From Apostichopus japonicus (lineage: Eukaryota > Echinodermata > Holothuroidea > Aspidochirotida > Stichopodidae), in contig NC_092583.1 of the NCBI RefSeq assembly GCF_037975245.1, positions 7,267,264-7,331,263 of the forward strand: a stretch of 64,000 nt of DNA, in the 5' to 3' direction. A program made the position numbers and the translations under genes. Below the pieces are notes generated by a model. It saw only the letters and a program-made list of their open reading frames with translations. It was not told the DNA's origin and searched no databases. Below are positions 36,972 through 50,700 of the stretch, piece after piece (the first letter of the stretch is position 1; the number at the start of each line of letters is the position of its first letter).

Positions 36972-39900
36972 ATGGGTTGTGTTTCTTCAAAAGTCCAGGT
37001 CGCATCAGTGACTACATCCGCCCCAAGCGGACGATATGGCAACTTTAAACGGTGGATTGGCCGAAAACGCCGAGCTCTGGTGAGTAGAAAAGAAAGTAAA
37101 AAAATGGCCAAGCACATCAGCTGTAGTAATTGCAACTACACAGAGCGCGCAATGAGTGAATACTTGACAACTTTTTGTCTGCTTTGGTTCAATCTGACTC
37201 CGAAGATTCCTCCAGGATCATAACGTACGTCAGACCCTCTTAAATTTATGATACGCATATACTACGGTATATTTTGGTGTAGCCTACATCTGCGTTTAGC
37301 GGCACAGCTGCAATTATACTATGTGCTCTGTTTAGACATCTTACATTATCGTTGGCTGTAGCGACTTCATTCAAGATTTATCAAGCGAGCTCTTAAAGTA
37401 TGACGATACCGTACTACCGCGATGTGCCGTTGTGACAAATCGCTGATCGTCATGCTCATTAACTTCAAACCAGCGTGGGTTGAATATGACCAAAAATGGC
37501 CTGCCATTTAAGCAGAGTGATCGCTGACCAACAGATCAATAGTTTTAATGCATATATAGGTTACATCTTAGTGGCACCCCTGACCCTCCCCCCTCGCTCT
37601 AACATTTATCACACCCTGGGCCTCCCGCCCACAACCATATTATGAAAGAAGACGGAATTCTGTTAAGATCTGTTTATGTTCTGTTTATGCACCAACAGTT
37701 CAAACCAACCGTGCGCCTGACCCGTGTTCAGCCCTTCAAAGCATCTGCAGAGACTGGGTGCCGAAGCCCTACCAGTACCTCATGCTCTATCAACCTCTCG
37801 GACCACCTAGGAGAGGAATGCCGTGCCAAGACACCTGGTAAATTTATATTAAACGTTTTAATTTCTATTTTACAAAGTAAAAACATTTTATTCAGACGGT
37901 ACAGTAACGTGTTAAGAAGCAAAGAGTTATAAGTGAAAAATGGTCTCATCGTGAAACAGTGTGAAACAAAAGTCTGCTGTCTTACAAATGTATTCCAGAG
38001 TGTAAAAAATCAAGTGTTTTGTAAGTTCATGTTCCCGATGATATATGTGCTTGCACTTTATTTCACGTGATGGTAGAGGGAAATAATTTGACTGGCTTCC
38101 TAACTAAGATCCATAATACTTGATTTCGACTCACACGAAAGTTTGCAAATGTTGAGGATTGTTTAGCTATATAAGATTCCCTCCAGAAATTGCCAATCGT
38201 AACGAAAAGATTTGTATTGTAAGTGCTAAAGTTTCCATTATCCTTTCTGCGTTTCTCTCATACAGCATTTCAAACTGGTAATGCCCGATGTGATACCCGC
38301 ATAATCCGCCGCGGTCACCCTGAAAATCCAGTAGATCAAGACTGCGCATGCGCCCCCAACTCCCGAGGATTGACCAGAACTTCTTGCAATCATCACAGAG
38401 ATAACATCCAACTTCTCCGAGATATCATGACTTTGAGTGGGAATGCCGTCGGTGCAGAAGAGGCTGAACACCTGCTTGATCAGATAAAGACACAAGTCGA
38501 GGGGATGCTCTCATCGAAACTGGAGCAAAGGAAGGACAAAGAGGCTGAGGAGGAGGAGGAGGCTGGGGAGGAGATGGACTTGGAAGGTATCCTCAAGATT
38601 GAGGTAGGTCTTAATTCATTTCTGTTTACTGTGACAGAGGGCGCCCCATTCATCCCCAGTAATAAAATGTTTCGTATTGTTACGTATTCCTGTCAGCATG
38701 AGGATAGATAGGTAGCTGTTACAGAACATATGTTACTGCACTATTACATCGTGAATTATAGTGTAGTCTGGTTCAGCGTTGCCATGTTTTGAAGAGTGAA
38801 AAACTTGATTAAGTAGGACTCGCTACCAACTATCTGGATATACTTCACCTGTCAGAGAGTGTGATTTCCTGTCTTTCCTGACGGGTTTTTGGCTAGAGTC
38901 CCATTCTATCGGATAATTCTCTTCTGTCACAGAGCATGACACCTGCACCAACTACTCCCGCCCCGACCCCACTTTCTGGAACAAAGAGTCGGTTCCAGGA
39001 GATAAAGGATGTTTGTCGTGAAATCTTTCAAGAGGATGAGGAACCGGACAATGAAGAGTGGCAGGAGGAGGTAATCGACATCGACGAAACCGCTGAGATG
39101 TCCGAAGAGGAGATGGATGACGGAGAGGAGCCGAAATACGCCAACTCGACGGAGGAGTTGGAGGCAACCATCAATGCAATCTTCAACAGATGGAACCTGT
39201 CGATGCCAGATGATCAGGGAGAGTTTGCCAAGATCGACGAGACTATCAGATCGTCCATCAGTAGAGCCGCATCTGCTCGTCCGGTAAGATAAATAGGATT
39301 TAAAGGTAGAGGGAAGCAGCTATATGGGTTAGGCAGGGGGCCTGGTGAGGGGTCATTCCTCGTCTCTTTGAAAATAGGCAACAATATTCGTAAAGTTAAT
39401 GAAACTGTCGGCATTCATTCCATATATTCCAGTCTGAAAGGAAGAGTTTTGTCTTGCCCCCACCCCCCTCTAACCCTCACTATCCCGATCGAGTTCCTGT
39501 TAAAGAAGTTACTGAAGACTGACAATTGTAATCGTAGAATAGAATGTTCGCCCTTAAAATATCATAATGAAGTAACGATTTTCTTAAATGCTGTAGTTAC
39601 TTCAACATTTCTTTATTTGCTTATGTAGTTGTTTTTGTTGCATAGTTTCATACCCTGCTCACCTACCCCCCCCCCCCCGCCCTCATCTTCTCTCTGAAAT
39701 TATATTCCACCTTGAACGATTCATTAAAGTTTATTTCATTAATTTATGAACATCTCGAATAATTAGGAAAAAAAAATGACACGAGTTTGATTAACAAATT
39801 AATCAAAAGTTGGAATTTGGAATGAGTTTGATTTTATTTCTGTTTAAACCACATTTAATATTTCTTCTCTAACACAGAAAAGGGCGGCAGTTAGACAAGT

Positions 39901-40057
39901 AACTTCACAAGTCTTAGAGCCTCCCACAACTACAGAAGCAGCCAGTAAACCTTCACAAGAAAAGCTTGAACGACCAAGAGCAGCCAGATGGCCACGCACA
40001 CCTTCCACGAAGTGTGGTCCCGAAAATGAGGGTCCCTCTTCCTTAAATCAATTTTAA
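36972..40057 (+). CDS. Uncharacterised 371-residue protein with MGCVSSK acylation motif, five exons
   Basis: Exons 36972-37079, 37699-37837, 38266-38603, 38933-39283 and 39878-40057 all have GT-AG borders and join in one frame (1,116 bp including TAA). The start has a good context (caaaATGG). The N terminus MGCVSSK matches the Gly2 myristoylation plus Cys3 palmitoylation signal of Src-family kinases and other peripheral membrane proteins. A basic patch follows (KRWIGRKRRAL, residues 26-36). Residues 37-195 have several cysteines, then a helical, acidic stretch (LLDQIKTQVEGMLSSKLEQR, then a Glu run). Residues 196-312 are acidic and helical. The C terminus is basic and Pro/Ser-rich. There is no kinase or other known domain. 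It is probably a membrane-anchored scaffold (inference). Confidence 0.82.
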
Positions 40058-41017
40058 TATTTTTCTTTGACCCTCTATTTGAAAGACCGGAAGTGTAGAC
40101 GAGACCTAGATTATAGGAATATTAGTGGACATAGATGACGTCATGTACTCAGCAGTTTTTGTGTATTGTTCTTTAGACAATGGTTTGTCTGTGGTTTTCG
40201 TCTTTGTGTGTTTTATTGTTTGTTTGTGAGTATTAAGTAGTATCAGGTATAGTTATATATAAGGTATAGTATTATTAAGTAACATGGCGAACACCAAACT
40301 ATGTAACAACTTATTTTTTTTTTTTTTGTTGAAAGCAAACAGAGGCCTTTTTTTATAACCTTCTTCCAGGACAAGTATTAACATTTTTTTCCTAAGAACA
40401 ACTTTTTTGTATTACAGCCTTTTTGTAAATACACTTATACATTACACACTTTCACACTTTAATATTATAAGTAAGGATAAGTATTTACAAATATTTGTTG
40501 ATTAAGTATTTGTTTGTTTGTATGCATGTTTGTTTGTTTTGGAAACTGTTGGGTCACGTGACTAGTGTAGGTCCAGGTATTTAAGAGGAGAGTGGTCTTG
40601 TCGAAACTTCCCGGTCTGGATATAGAGGGTCAATTAGGGTTAAATGATCAAGAAAATGAAAGCAAAAATTCAAACTCGAATCGAGAGCTGTTATAAACAA
40701 GGAAAATTGGTATTGTTATTCCTAAATTTGTAAATATATAGATCATAAATGCATCATCAAACGTTTTGGGTGGATTGTAATTTTTGTACTATAGTATAGA
40801 GTTTGTTACGTATTTATGACTTTAATTAAGAATCATATTCCACTTCCCATCAGCGATTTTCAAGTTATTACAGTGCAATATTCCAAAAGAAGCAATCATA
40901 TCAACCACCTAGTCATTCATTTTACTGAAAAGAACACCCCATCCATATCCTCCCCTTCTCCCCCTGTATACTGCCGTCCGCCATGATCATCTACAGAGTT
41001 TGGAAGCAATACAGGGA
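40058..41017. other. 3' flank, no further gene seen
   Basis: AT-rich, with T homopolymers near 40316-40330. It probably includes the 3' UTR of the preceding gene; no decisive poly(A) signal could be chosen. Confidence 0.4.
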
Positions 41018-41912
41018 GGGGTGTCACTAAGGTTCGACGACTGGGGGGTGCTAGTATTTTCGTCTGACAAAATGATCTCGAAAAGTCTCCAATTTTCCAA
41101 TAAATTTCGAGATGAAAATTACAAAAATTTAAGATGAAGTGTTGTAATGTCTGGTTAAGACATCGACAATTAGCGATTAAACGTCAAAACTTCGAGAGAA
41201 AAACGAAGCCGCAAAACATCGCGAAATGTAGAGATAAAACTTAAAATAGCGAGCTAACATTATTTGCGCCAACAATATTGAAATTTGGGTTTAAAACATC
41301 AATATTTTGCCATAAATTGTTAGAATATCAATTTAATCTCTAACTTTCGATGTCTTAAACAGACATTTGGAACGTGCCTCCTCTCTTCCCCTCCCATTTC
41401 TCAAACTTCCTTCTAATACCTAAACACCCTTCCCATAAAATTCGAAATCGTAACAGAGGGTATCGCTAATATGGTGTCATGAAAAGTCATATTGATCAAA
41501 GCGTTATTTACGCACCTGCAGTGAAGACATTATATTCACTTGTGGAACCAAACTTGGGATAAGATAAGCATCTCCTCGGATTGTGATGAATTGAAGTAAT
41601 ACGTTGAAAGTAAGGGGAAAATGGATAATTTTCGAGATGAAATTCAAATTTTCTGAATTTATCTGAAACGTCGTAGATTCGATAGAAAGCTATACAATGA
41701 CGTGACACAGCTAAACAGTCAAATAACTAAGACAAAACTGCAAAATATTGAGCTAAATCTTGAAACGTGTAGAGAAAACATCCAAATTTTGGGATAAATT
41801 GTCAAAATGTTGAGATGAAACGTCGTCATTTCGAGATGTAATCTACAAAATTACAAACACTTCCTCGGAACGGCCTCAAACCAGCTTTCAGCCTTTCTAC
41901 GTCACTGTCTTA
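41018..41912. repeat. Degenerate array of ttcgagatgaaacgtcaaa-type units, probably inside a decayed transposon
   Basis: From about 41080 to 41860 short units combining (c)gagatgaaa and gtcaaaatttt recur irregularly every 20-40 bp on both strands. The right edge tttctacgtcactg (about 41900-41912) looks like the end of a CAGTGACGTAG-type element, and ggtgtcactaagg near 41026 may be the diverged left end. Confidence 0.5.
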
Positions 41913-42032
41913 TTCTTATGGCTACATGAAAACTGATCTGACGTGTTCAAATACAAAATCAAAATGTAGATTTTTTAAATATACAATGTGTTCACATTTC
42001 AATATCACAAAATGTGCATGGTCAAGTGTGAC

Positions 42033-42354
42033 CAGGGGCGCAATCATCATGTTTGTACTTGGATGGTGAGCGGGTAAGGTGATATTTTTTGCAAGGAAGG
42101 GGTCTAAGGAGAGAAATCGTGGTAAAGTACAAAACGGTGCTATATTTGAAACTTTGGAAAAAGAAAATAATTTCAAACTGTTTAGGCTGTTCCACAGATA
42201 CATGTTGTATATTCATGTATTGTACACAATAGGTTTGTGATATTCTGTGCACTGTTGTGTGTGTGTTGGGGGAGGTGAATCCCCATTAATTGTTGAGACC
42301 AGCCTCCCTCCACCCCCCCCCCCCCACCCCAACCAGAATGTGGTTGCGCCACTG
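42033..42354. mobile_element. hAT-like MITE, 322 bp
   Basis: The left end CAGGGGCGCAATCATC and right end (complement of CAGTGGCGCAACCACA) are inverted repeats. A weakened copy of the G-rich module (aaggggtctaaggagag) lies near 42097. The 8-bp flanks agtgtgac and ggtggaac match at five positions only, so the element is old or the boundaries are approximate. Confidence 0.6.
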
Positions 42355-43169
42355 GGTGGAACTAAAATCTGCCACACAACTATGTAAGGCAGAAAACGCT
42401 TAATATACATATATTTTAGATAAAAACTGTCGGGTTTCCCGATAAGTTTGGATAAACACAATCTGACTGCTGATATAGAACTTGACCTATCGCACATAGT
42501 AAGATTATGGCTGGAGGTCGCAGATATGATATGTACAGTCCTAAGATGTGCCGTATAGATGAAATTATTGTCATTAGTTTCGTAATCGTATCAGCAATTT
42601 GCTCTACGGTATCAGTTCTTCCAGACAATCGGGCAACCATGAATCCACAGCTTAGATGGATCTCCGCACTGATATACATGACAATTATTATTTTTTTAAC
42701 AAACAACAGGATATGACAGACAACCTTTGAGGTACAAACCCTATGAAAGTAATTTCGGGGAAGGGAGAAGCTTCTCTACTCACACCCCCCCCCCCCGAAA
42801 GTGACGCCCTGGACACAGGTACAGCGACAAACTCTCTTTGTATGGAGACCGTAAAAGATAAGCAATCAACTTAACACAGTCTCTCATAGTGTCAACATGC
42901 ATAAACACATACCAAATATGTAACAACCCCGATCATTGATATGGGAGTGATTAATAGGGTTAATTCGTTCAGAGAAATCTCTTTCATTATAGTATTGCTA
43001 ATGAGGACAACTTAGTGAGATGTAGATCACACCGTGCTATAAGAAAATTAGCTTAACCAGTATCATATTATATCATGACTATTGTTATGGATATGATTAG
43101 CGGTGCCCTACCTATTTTTTCTTTGTTTGTTTTGGCGTTCAATAGCGCGTTTGGTGGGGGGAGCCTCAG

Positions 43170-43286
43170 CGATTGATTAACATGTGCCTTAACGTTACTA
43201 CCTTGCTTGCTTGCTTGGAAAAATAAAGTCGCAATTTAAGGACGTTAACATTAACAATTTCGAGGAAGCAATAAACCTTGCGCAAG

Positions 43287-43355
<69 letters not shown>

Positions 43356-44236
43356 CACTACCACTACCACTACCACCACCACCACCACCACCACCACCAC
43401 CACCACCACCACTACTACTAAACGTTACAACAATTAAAGCTAAACTGTTTTTCCTCTCTCCGTCTCACAGGTAAGACGATGCTTAAATCCCTTTCATGTG
43501 AATATGAAAGTATTACTAGGTTGTTGATTAAATATTTGTCGTTATTAAAAGTGTTTCAGTATGACGAATGGTCTAGATTTGCCATCGATACTTGAGAGTT
43601 AATATTCGTTTTAAACGAGACCGTCAGGTTTGCATGTAGGATATGTCTGTGTTATCATGGGCCTACGTATATTCGCATAACAATTGGTTGTCGTTAAAGT
43701 TCGATTAGTGGTACAAAATCATAATTTACACGAGTCATATCAGTACAAAAGTGATTTATTTCTTGATGTTGTTAATAATAGTATATTATATGTATCAGCC
43801 GTAGATGTGACATTTTAGGTAATTTCTTTGTACGTAATGTTGCTCAGTGACCTAGCGTTATGAGTAGGCTACAGCGTGTACATTTGGTCCTTAGAACTGT
43901 CATGAGGGGTGACGTCATTGCTTATTAGCAAGAGTAAGGGATTACCCGAAATGATCCAGATAGAAATGAGTATTTACGGCCCGTGAGATTGATTGTATTG
44001 TTATATATTGAATTATTGGAAAGATTGAGCAGGTTTCATTTTATTATTTTAAGAACTAGAAGTAGCCTTTGTGTATGTCAGGATGAAAATTCATTCAGAT
44101 GCCTTATCCAAATATGCAGTTAGGTATAATTTGTGAGACTGCATAGTTATTGTTTTATTATAGATCGATTGATTAACATGTGCCTTAACGTTACAACAAT
44201 TAAAGCTAAACTGCTTTTCCTCTCTCCGTCTCACAG
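43170..44236 (+). repeat. Direct repeat of about 70 bp ending in an acceptor-like tract
   Basis: The text gattgattaacatgtgcctt...ttttcctctctccgtctcacag occurs at 43171-43470 (interrupted by the microsatellite) and uninterrupted at 44166-44236. Both end with a strong pyrimidine tract plus CAG, like a 3' splice site, but no exon can be recognised after either. Confidence 0.7.
43191..43428 (+). repeat. (ACT)n/(ACC)n microsatellite insertion flanked by aacgttac
   Basis: About 45 trinucleotide units shift from ACT to ACC (43287-43420). The block including the microsatellite is bordered by aacgttac at 43191-43198 and 43421-43428. A related sequence at 44166-44236 has the same left and right text with one aacgttac and no insert. 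Confidence 0.85.
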
Positions 44237-44299
44237 CTTTAAATGTAACTTGGTGGGCTGGTGCTTGGGTCCCTGCTGCCAGTGGGATTGAGATATCCG

Positions 44300-44416
44300 G
44301 GTCATAACACTATTTATTTCTCTTGTGGCATTTATTTTTATTGCCCTCCACTTTTCGTCCTCGAAAATTTCTGGGGGTATTCCCCTGCACCCTTACCCCA
44401 TCTGGCTACGCCACTG
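44300..44416. mobile_element. Solo right end of a hAT-like element
   Basis: It ends ctggctacgccactg, the complement of a CAGTGGCGTAGCCAG terminus, preceded by a G/C-rich segment (tgggggtattcccctgcaccc). A matching left end and target duplication were not found. Confidence 0.5.
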
Positions 44417-46767
44417 AATCACTGCGTGTGCACATTGTAATACCAAGTTTGAATTATATGAGCCATCTTGTTTGGAGTTTACGGGGAGGGGGGCTCTGTT
44501 GAATATTGAGGTATTTCGATCTCAACACAAATATACTGTGATTGTCAGATACACATCAGTGAATGTCATCAATGTATCAGACTGAGATAATTCATCTTTG
44601 TTAAACACACAGTTGTATAACTACAGAACAGGTTTATTGAATTGGCTTGTAACTTTGTGTGATAGTTTGCTGTGAATGACTCAGTGTTGTGCGCAGACGC
44701 GGGAGGCCACCTCACCTCTAATCGTCAGTCGGGGAACAAAGTATTTATTAGCATGACATTGCGTTTACAGCTACTTATATAGACCTAGTATACAGTCTGA
44801 ATATGCCTCAGAATAAACCATTTGAAGTTTAAATCATTTTTTCCCTACGATACCCCCCCCCCCCCTTCCTCCCTTAATGATCCAAGGGAAAACACCTGCT
44901 TTGTGAAACCCTTGATTCACATCCCTTCCTTACATAAAGGTTTGTGCCCCTACCTAAATCAGTTTTGAATTTGCCACCCCTCCCCTCCCCCACCCTTTTT
45001 AATCCTATGAACAACACTAGGATGACTTGAGGTATAAAAACTATACTTCCATTTCGTTAGTGATGAGCTCTCTTAATGTTTGCCAGCCTGTCTACAGGAA
45101 TGCAAAAAACCCATTCTGTTCCCAAAAAGGTATATACGTACGCAACGGTTGTGATTTTCCTCAAAAAGAATCATGAACGAATAGGTCTGTCAAAGTAAAA
45201 GCTAAAATCAAGGTCTTCATGAGAACCGTATGATCTCTGTACTTAAATGAGTATTGAGAGGTCTGTTGTAAAGTATTTTGAATCTGTTGCTTCCACATTA
45301 TCCAGAGATACATTTGGCATTGGCATAGTCTCCTCCCATCACCCTCAACTTACAGGTAATAAAAAATCTATAGGAACAATCAATGATTACTAAGTTTGTA
45401 TCTGTATTGTCAATGAAATAAAGTGAATATGTACATTTCTTTGACAGCCAGATAGTTCATCAGCTCTCACCTTTTCTTGAAGATTTTTATATTTCTATAC
45501 ATACATGATAAAGATACTATGAAGAAAACAGAAACATTTTCAGCTCAATTACCATGATGACATTCATTCTGTTAATGACAGATGCATTCACAACTTAATA
45601 TGATCAAATTTAACAAATTCATATCTTTCCACACAAAAAAAGGCTATGAGGATGTGGTTTGACCGGAGGAGGCAGTAATTATCTAAGCATTGATTGAGCC
45701 ACCCGAGTATACCTTTTATGAGTAGCCAATCTTGGAAATTACTGAACATCATTTTTATGTAACAGGTTGATGTACAAACTGACACATCAGTCCAAGTGTG
45801 AAATGTTATACAACATTTTCAAATGACAAAGAAATCTGCAAAAGGGGTCAAGATATTGGAAACTTTTGCACTTCTTAAGACACTTTGTTTACACAATTTG
45901 TCAGGTTTCAACATCTGTTGACCTCAACTTACCGTGATAAAACAAAAAAGATTCTAAGAACAATGCATCTTCCATATGAAAACTCTGTAAAAGTTACTTT
46001 TGTTCTATATAGAAGTGCCACCAAAACAATCACAACCTTGTATTCACAGTCAGGGGGGTAGGAGTCAGGAGGGGGGGGGGGGCACGAGCCCCCAACTAAT
46101 TTCCAAAATAGCAATGTGCACTACTGGCAAATAAAATGTGCCTCTTTGATGAACAACTGTCTTTTGGATATCTTAAGCCTTTGTTAATTTTAATATTTTA
46201 TTTAATTATTCATGTGTACCATAATATTATTGATAGCATACTAACACATCATATACATTTAGGTGATATGGCCAGTGTGTATCGGTTTTTAGCATAACGA
46301 GTGGTGGTTGTGGAAGGAGAAAGTGCCCCTCTGATGTTGTGTCCCCCCATTTTTTGGAAGCCTCCTACCCCTCTGCTCACAATAGGGAAGCAATACATCC
46401 ATATTATCAGGTCTGGGCCACATACACGAACACACACATGCTGACAAGACTGCATACGTTACTGTAATTGTTTGCGTATTAAAGGCAAGCTTACCAATAT
46501 GGACTTAGTCACATAGAGTATATACATACATAACAGTGTTAGACAGGGGAGGAGAATATTTCATGTAACTCCTACATGTGTAATTACACTTATAGTTCTG
46601 TGATTATTAGCTCCGATTGTAAGTAACATTTGTCGTACAAATGTCTCACCGACCCCCCCCCCCCCCGACTCTTAAGTGAATACATCCCTTGGTACAGAAC
46701 CACTGTTGGTATGATGTTCGTATTCATCATTATTTGGTAACAATAAACCACATTATGAATTCAGTCA
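44417..46767. other. Intergenic region downstream of the DED-ZU5-UPA gene
   Basis: No gene is seen. C or G homopolymers lie near 44850, 46070 and 46655. Position 45170-45252 is nearly identical to 1-85 of the window. G-rich debris resembling CAG-type element ends is found around 46050-46090 and 46310-46380. Confidence 0.5.
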
Positions 46768-47727
46768 TTATTCTGGGCACATTGTTGCTTGAACTACAGG
46801 ATTTTTACTTCTGAATTTTCTGACAAGTTTCGCACATTCTTCATTTCCTTGTTCTGTTAGGGTATTTTCCAATTTTGTGATGTTTGTTGGAGATATCAGT
46901 GAATTTTTGGTCAGCTTCTCTAATAAAGGAGTTCCTGGTTTTTTGTGCTTCTTGATATCAGAGATTCCTTCCTCGGAAAGTTGGAAAATATTTGCCAGCA
47001 GTGCAGATTGGTCAACATCAAGATGTTCTGATAAGTTCTGCTTTAGCTGATCAAAAGAATTGATGATGGCTGTGAGGTTGAAAGAAGAGGCGGAAATTGC
47101 AAATACGTTAAATACATTACTCTACATACTGTTAATTCAACAGAACCTGTTTCATGCAAACAACATTCAGAATTGAGACAACAGTGATGTGTTTCTTACA
47201 CACACTGGCAAAATAAACCTTAAACGCTCAGTTTTCAATGATGCCAAATATAAAATCTGATTTAACTCCAGAATGTATATTTTGAAAGAGGGTTTTATTT
47301 CATTACTTTCTATTTTTCACTGCAGTGTGACTTCAATACATTCTTTATACCCAGTCTTTAAGTGTGTTGCTTTGGTGTCAAAATTGATGTTTCCTTAATA
47401 TCAAATATTGCAAAACGCTCATAGTTAGTCCCCCTCTTGACATAGCAATTGCAGCCAGACTCCTCTGTGCAAAGTAGGATTAGGTGCACACATCTGATAT
47501 GTAAGGAATTGTAGGCAGTATGTTAAATGTTCATGTATGAAAAGTAAGATTACATGTACACATCTCATATGTAAGGACTGTAAGGCAAACATCAAACATT
47601 TAACATATAATCGCCTACATTTAATTAACATGCTATTAAATTTTAATCATGTTATTAATTACTTACATTCAGGTAGGACGAGTTGGAATGGAGATGTGAT
47701 TTGGTCAATATGTAGTAATTTGTCAAT
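46768..47727 (-). CDS. Linker exon and third DED-like fold, C terminus
   Basis: Exon 47667-47727 (61 bp, phase 0 to 1) leads into 46768-47069. The latter has six-helix character: SFDQLKQNLSEHL, SALLANIFQLSEEGISDIKK, then LLEKLTKNSLISPTNITKLE and CAKLVRKF. The segment LLEKL..NSLISPTNITKLENTL resembles the DED pattern of an LLE-like motif followed by a leucine-rich helix 5. It is not a classical death domain by eye; DED is the better guess. Stop TAA is at 46768-46770. Confidence 0.8.
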
Positions 47728-50700
47728 CTGTGAAGAGGAAATGAATCAATTGACAGTGTGTATCAAACTGTGGTTTAAGTGATAATGTTAATATATGCTA
47801 ATTAGTACTTACTGTTTAGGATATTTGGTATGTATTATATTTGTGATATGAAGACTTATAATAAGGATACATGATGTTTTAATCCTGTATTACGGAAATA
47901 AGTTCATCAAGTTAAGCGAACAAAGTAGAGATTTCAATAGAAATAAAAACATGACTTAATTTGAGAATGCAATAACGGTAAAAAAACAAAATAAATAAAT
48001 ATAAAAGGAGTCTCAGTAGTTAAGATAAATCCAAAGTAAAACATTAAATTCCTTGTATTCAAATTTTTCTTTGTGTTAATTTAAACCAAAATCAAGTTAC
48101 CTGCAACTGAATATTAAGCTGGAATAAATTCTTCACTGACATTCCATATCTTGCTTCTATTTTCAGATGGACAGTATCTTTGAGCCCTTTATTCTGAAGA
48201 CGGAATTCTACCTTGTGTCTGTTCTTTACCCATAGGGTTTCCATAGCAACATCCTTGAAAAGAGAAATATCAAGTAATGATTATTCATTTATCAAAATTT
48301 TGAGGGCTTTGACCATTGTGGTCAAGTTGTTAGGGCACCAGGCTTGCAATTTAAAGGATGCAGCTCCCAATCCTGGTCGACTGGATCGTTATGATCTGGC
48401 CTTGGGCAAGGGAATTAACCTCAACTGCCTGTCTTCATCCAGGTGTAAACATTGGAAAATGCAAAGTAATTTGTAAATATAGCTGTGTGCTTTACTTTGA
48501 CAGCACCCATGTACCCCAGTGGACACATATATGGTAAACTGAAGTACTTTATGACCAACTAATGGAATTATGTATATTGATATTCATGGGTTTTGTAAAG
48601 TCATTTAAGAAGGGGTTAGCATTCAGGCAAGACTATCAAATATATCAACTTCATATTCTGTACAGCTCTTATGAGCTTTGAACAGAATGATTATTCGTAT
48701 TAGCATATTAACAAAATAAAAATAAACAAGGGACTATAACATTTACAAACATAACAAAGTAGTTATATAATCAATACATGGACAGTTAATGAGGATGGAA
48801 TGAAGGACTAGTCCATAATGAAATCAACTGTATAGACAAAGCAGCTGGGACTATCTGACCCCTTTTCTTTCATTGCATATCATAGCAATCACAGGAGACA
48901 ATTTTAAAATAGATAATGTTTATTTAAATAACAACAAATGATTACACCATATACATACAAGTAAATAGATGCATATAACTTTACTTCCAACAAATGCAAA
49001 TTACCCTTAAAACAGGAATTAGCTGCATTCTTTACATGTTGCCAACAAATAAATATGAATATTTAACAAATATTACTAACCACTTTTCTAGGATGTGGGT
49101 TACACTCTGGTGTACTGGAGTTAGTGCTAACATATAAAGTTGAAGTCATAGATTTGAGTTGAACAGACACAGACACAGGATCATGAATTATGGTTCCCTT
49201 TTGCTGGTAGATTTCTTCATTGATAAGACTCTATTAATACGAAATGAAACAGATAATATATATGATTATTTATGTAAATTTGAATATTTACAACAATGCA
49301 CACACTGATTAGTTGTCCTATGTATGACCAGGAAGCAATACCAGCTCCGCAGAATGTCCCTCTCTGGCGTGGTCATTCTTCGATAATAAATGGAGATGTT
49401 ACAAATATCTAATATAATTGAGTGGCTGATAGGATGCATTATCAAAGACCTTTAATAGTCTGACAGCCTTTGTTCTGAAATATAAATCTTTGTCTAATCT
49501 TGGACACCTGGTCAAGGTGTGTTTACAAATGTGTCTGTAATTACAAAACTTGTTGTCAGTTGTCAATGACCACCATCAATAAATTATGAACATTCGGTTT
49601 TGTTCTAGGACATCTGATCAGTGCATTGTGACCACTACAACGTTATAATGTTCAACCATTAATGGCCACAGGAACCAGCTTATCTCACTTGACCCTCCCT
49701 TAACTATTTCATCACAGTTTGACTGTCAGAAGGGTTCGGCCTGTAGAGCATCAAGCTAGAACTATTTCATTTTCATCGCTATGGTTAACAAGGTATCAAC
49801 CCTGTACAATTCTGTGTATTAACCATTTGTCATTCAGAAAGGCAGACAACTGGAATTCATGAGATATTTAAAATACCACTTGAGCTGACAAGATCTGCTA
49901 CTTACCTCATGTTCCAGTTTGTCATCATTATGAAACCAAAGATGGATTGCCATGTGATCCCCCGAATCAGAAACTCTGTTAACAATCGGTAAAATACAAA
50001 TACGCTTCCTCATCTTAGCTATGGAAGGGACATGAAGACCAATGAGACAGGGTTTCTGAGCTTCAACTTCAAGGTGCTGACTATTCATAGAGCAGCTGAG
50101 GTGTTTCCTTTCTAAGCTCCATTTGACAGATTTATCTGAAGGAAATTTTGAAACATTTTGCTTGTAAGGTTTTATAACATGGTGAAAGGTAGAACACCAA
50201 TCCTAAACTATACCATAGGTGACTTTGAAGGGACAGTCTGGTGGTAGAAAATGCATCACTGCATACATAGAACATCACAGTAGTAAAATATTATGTTTCT
50301 AATTCTATGTATGGATGCAAGGTCACTAGATAAAACCCTGAAGTTTAACACAGCTTGAAGGGTATAATTTCCCTTTGGTTATGTTGCTTATTTCATTTTG
50401 AAATGTTTGCTCTCAAGGTACAACTAAACGTTTCTTGAAGTGATTGAGATGATTTGTCTGGAAATTACCTCCTTCTTGAGATATTGGCTTTTACATTACA
50501 CAGAGTCAGAATGCTTAGTGATTTTCTTCCCAATATTGTGTTTGCGTACTCAGGTGGCTTCATATATCAATTGTGACTCTAAATAGTACATGCGAAGTTC
50601 ACACAACCTGTCTTGAATCATTCTGCTTACAATGTTTCAGACTTTGTCCTCTACAGAAAAAACAGTTTTTTATTAAAATTCATTTAACATGGAACCACAC

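Noticed and set aside
36972-37079. N terminus of a Src-family kinase
   Set aside because: MGCVSSK fits, but the spliced product has no SH3, SH2 or kinase domain.
42416-42716. Overlapping open frames on both strands with hydrophobic stretches
   Set aside because: The two strands give equally plausible short proteins, with no splice sites, homology or codon pattern to favour either.
43211-43474. An open frame rich in Leu and Pro
   Set aside because: It is the translation of an ACT/ACC microsatellite; no start context, domain or splice support.
46768-47069. Classical death domain as in UNC5 or ankyrin
   Set aside because: Considered because it follows ZU5-UPA. The helix 4-5 pattern (LLEKL..NSLISPTNITKLE) looks more like a death effector domain; the call is left as DED-like until profiles are run.
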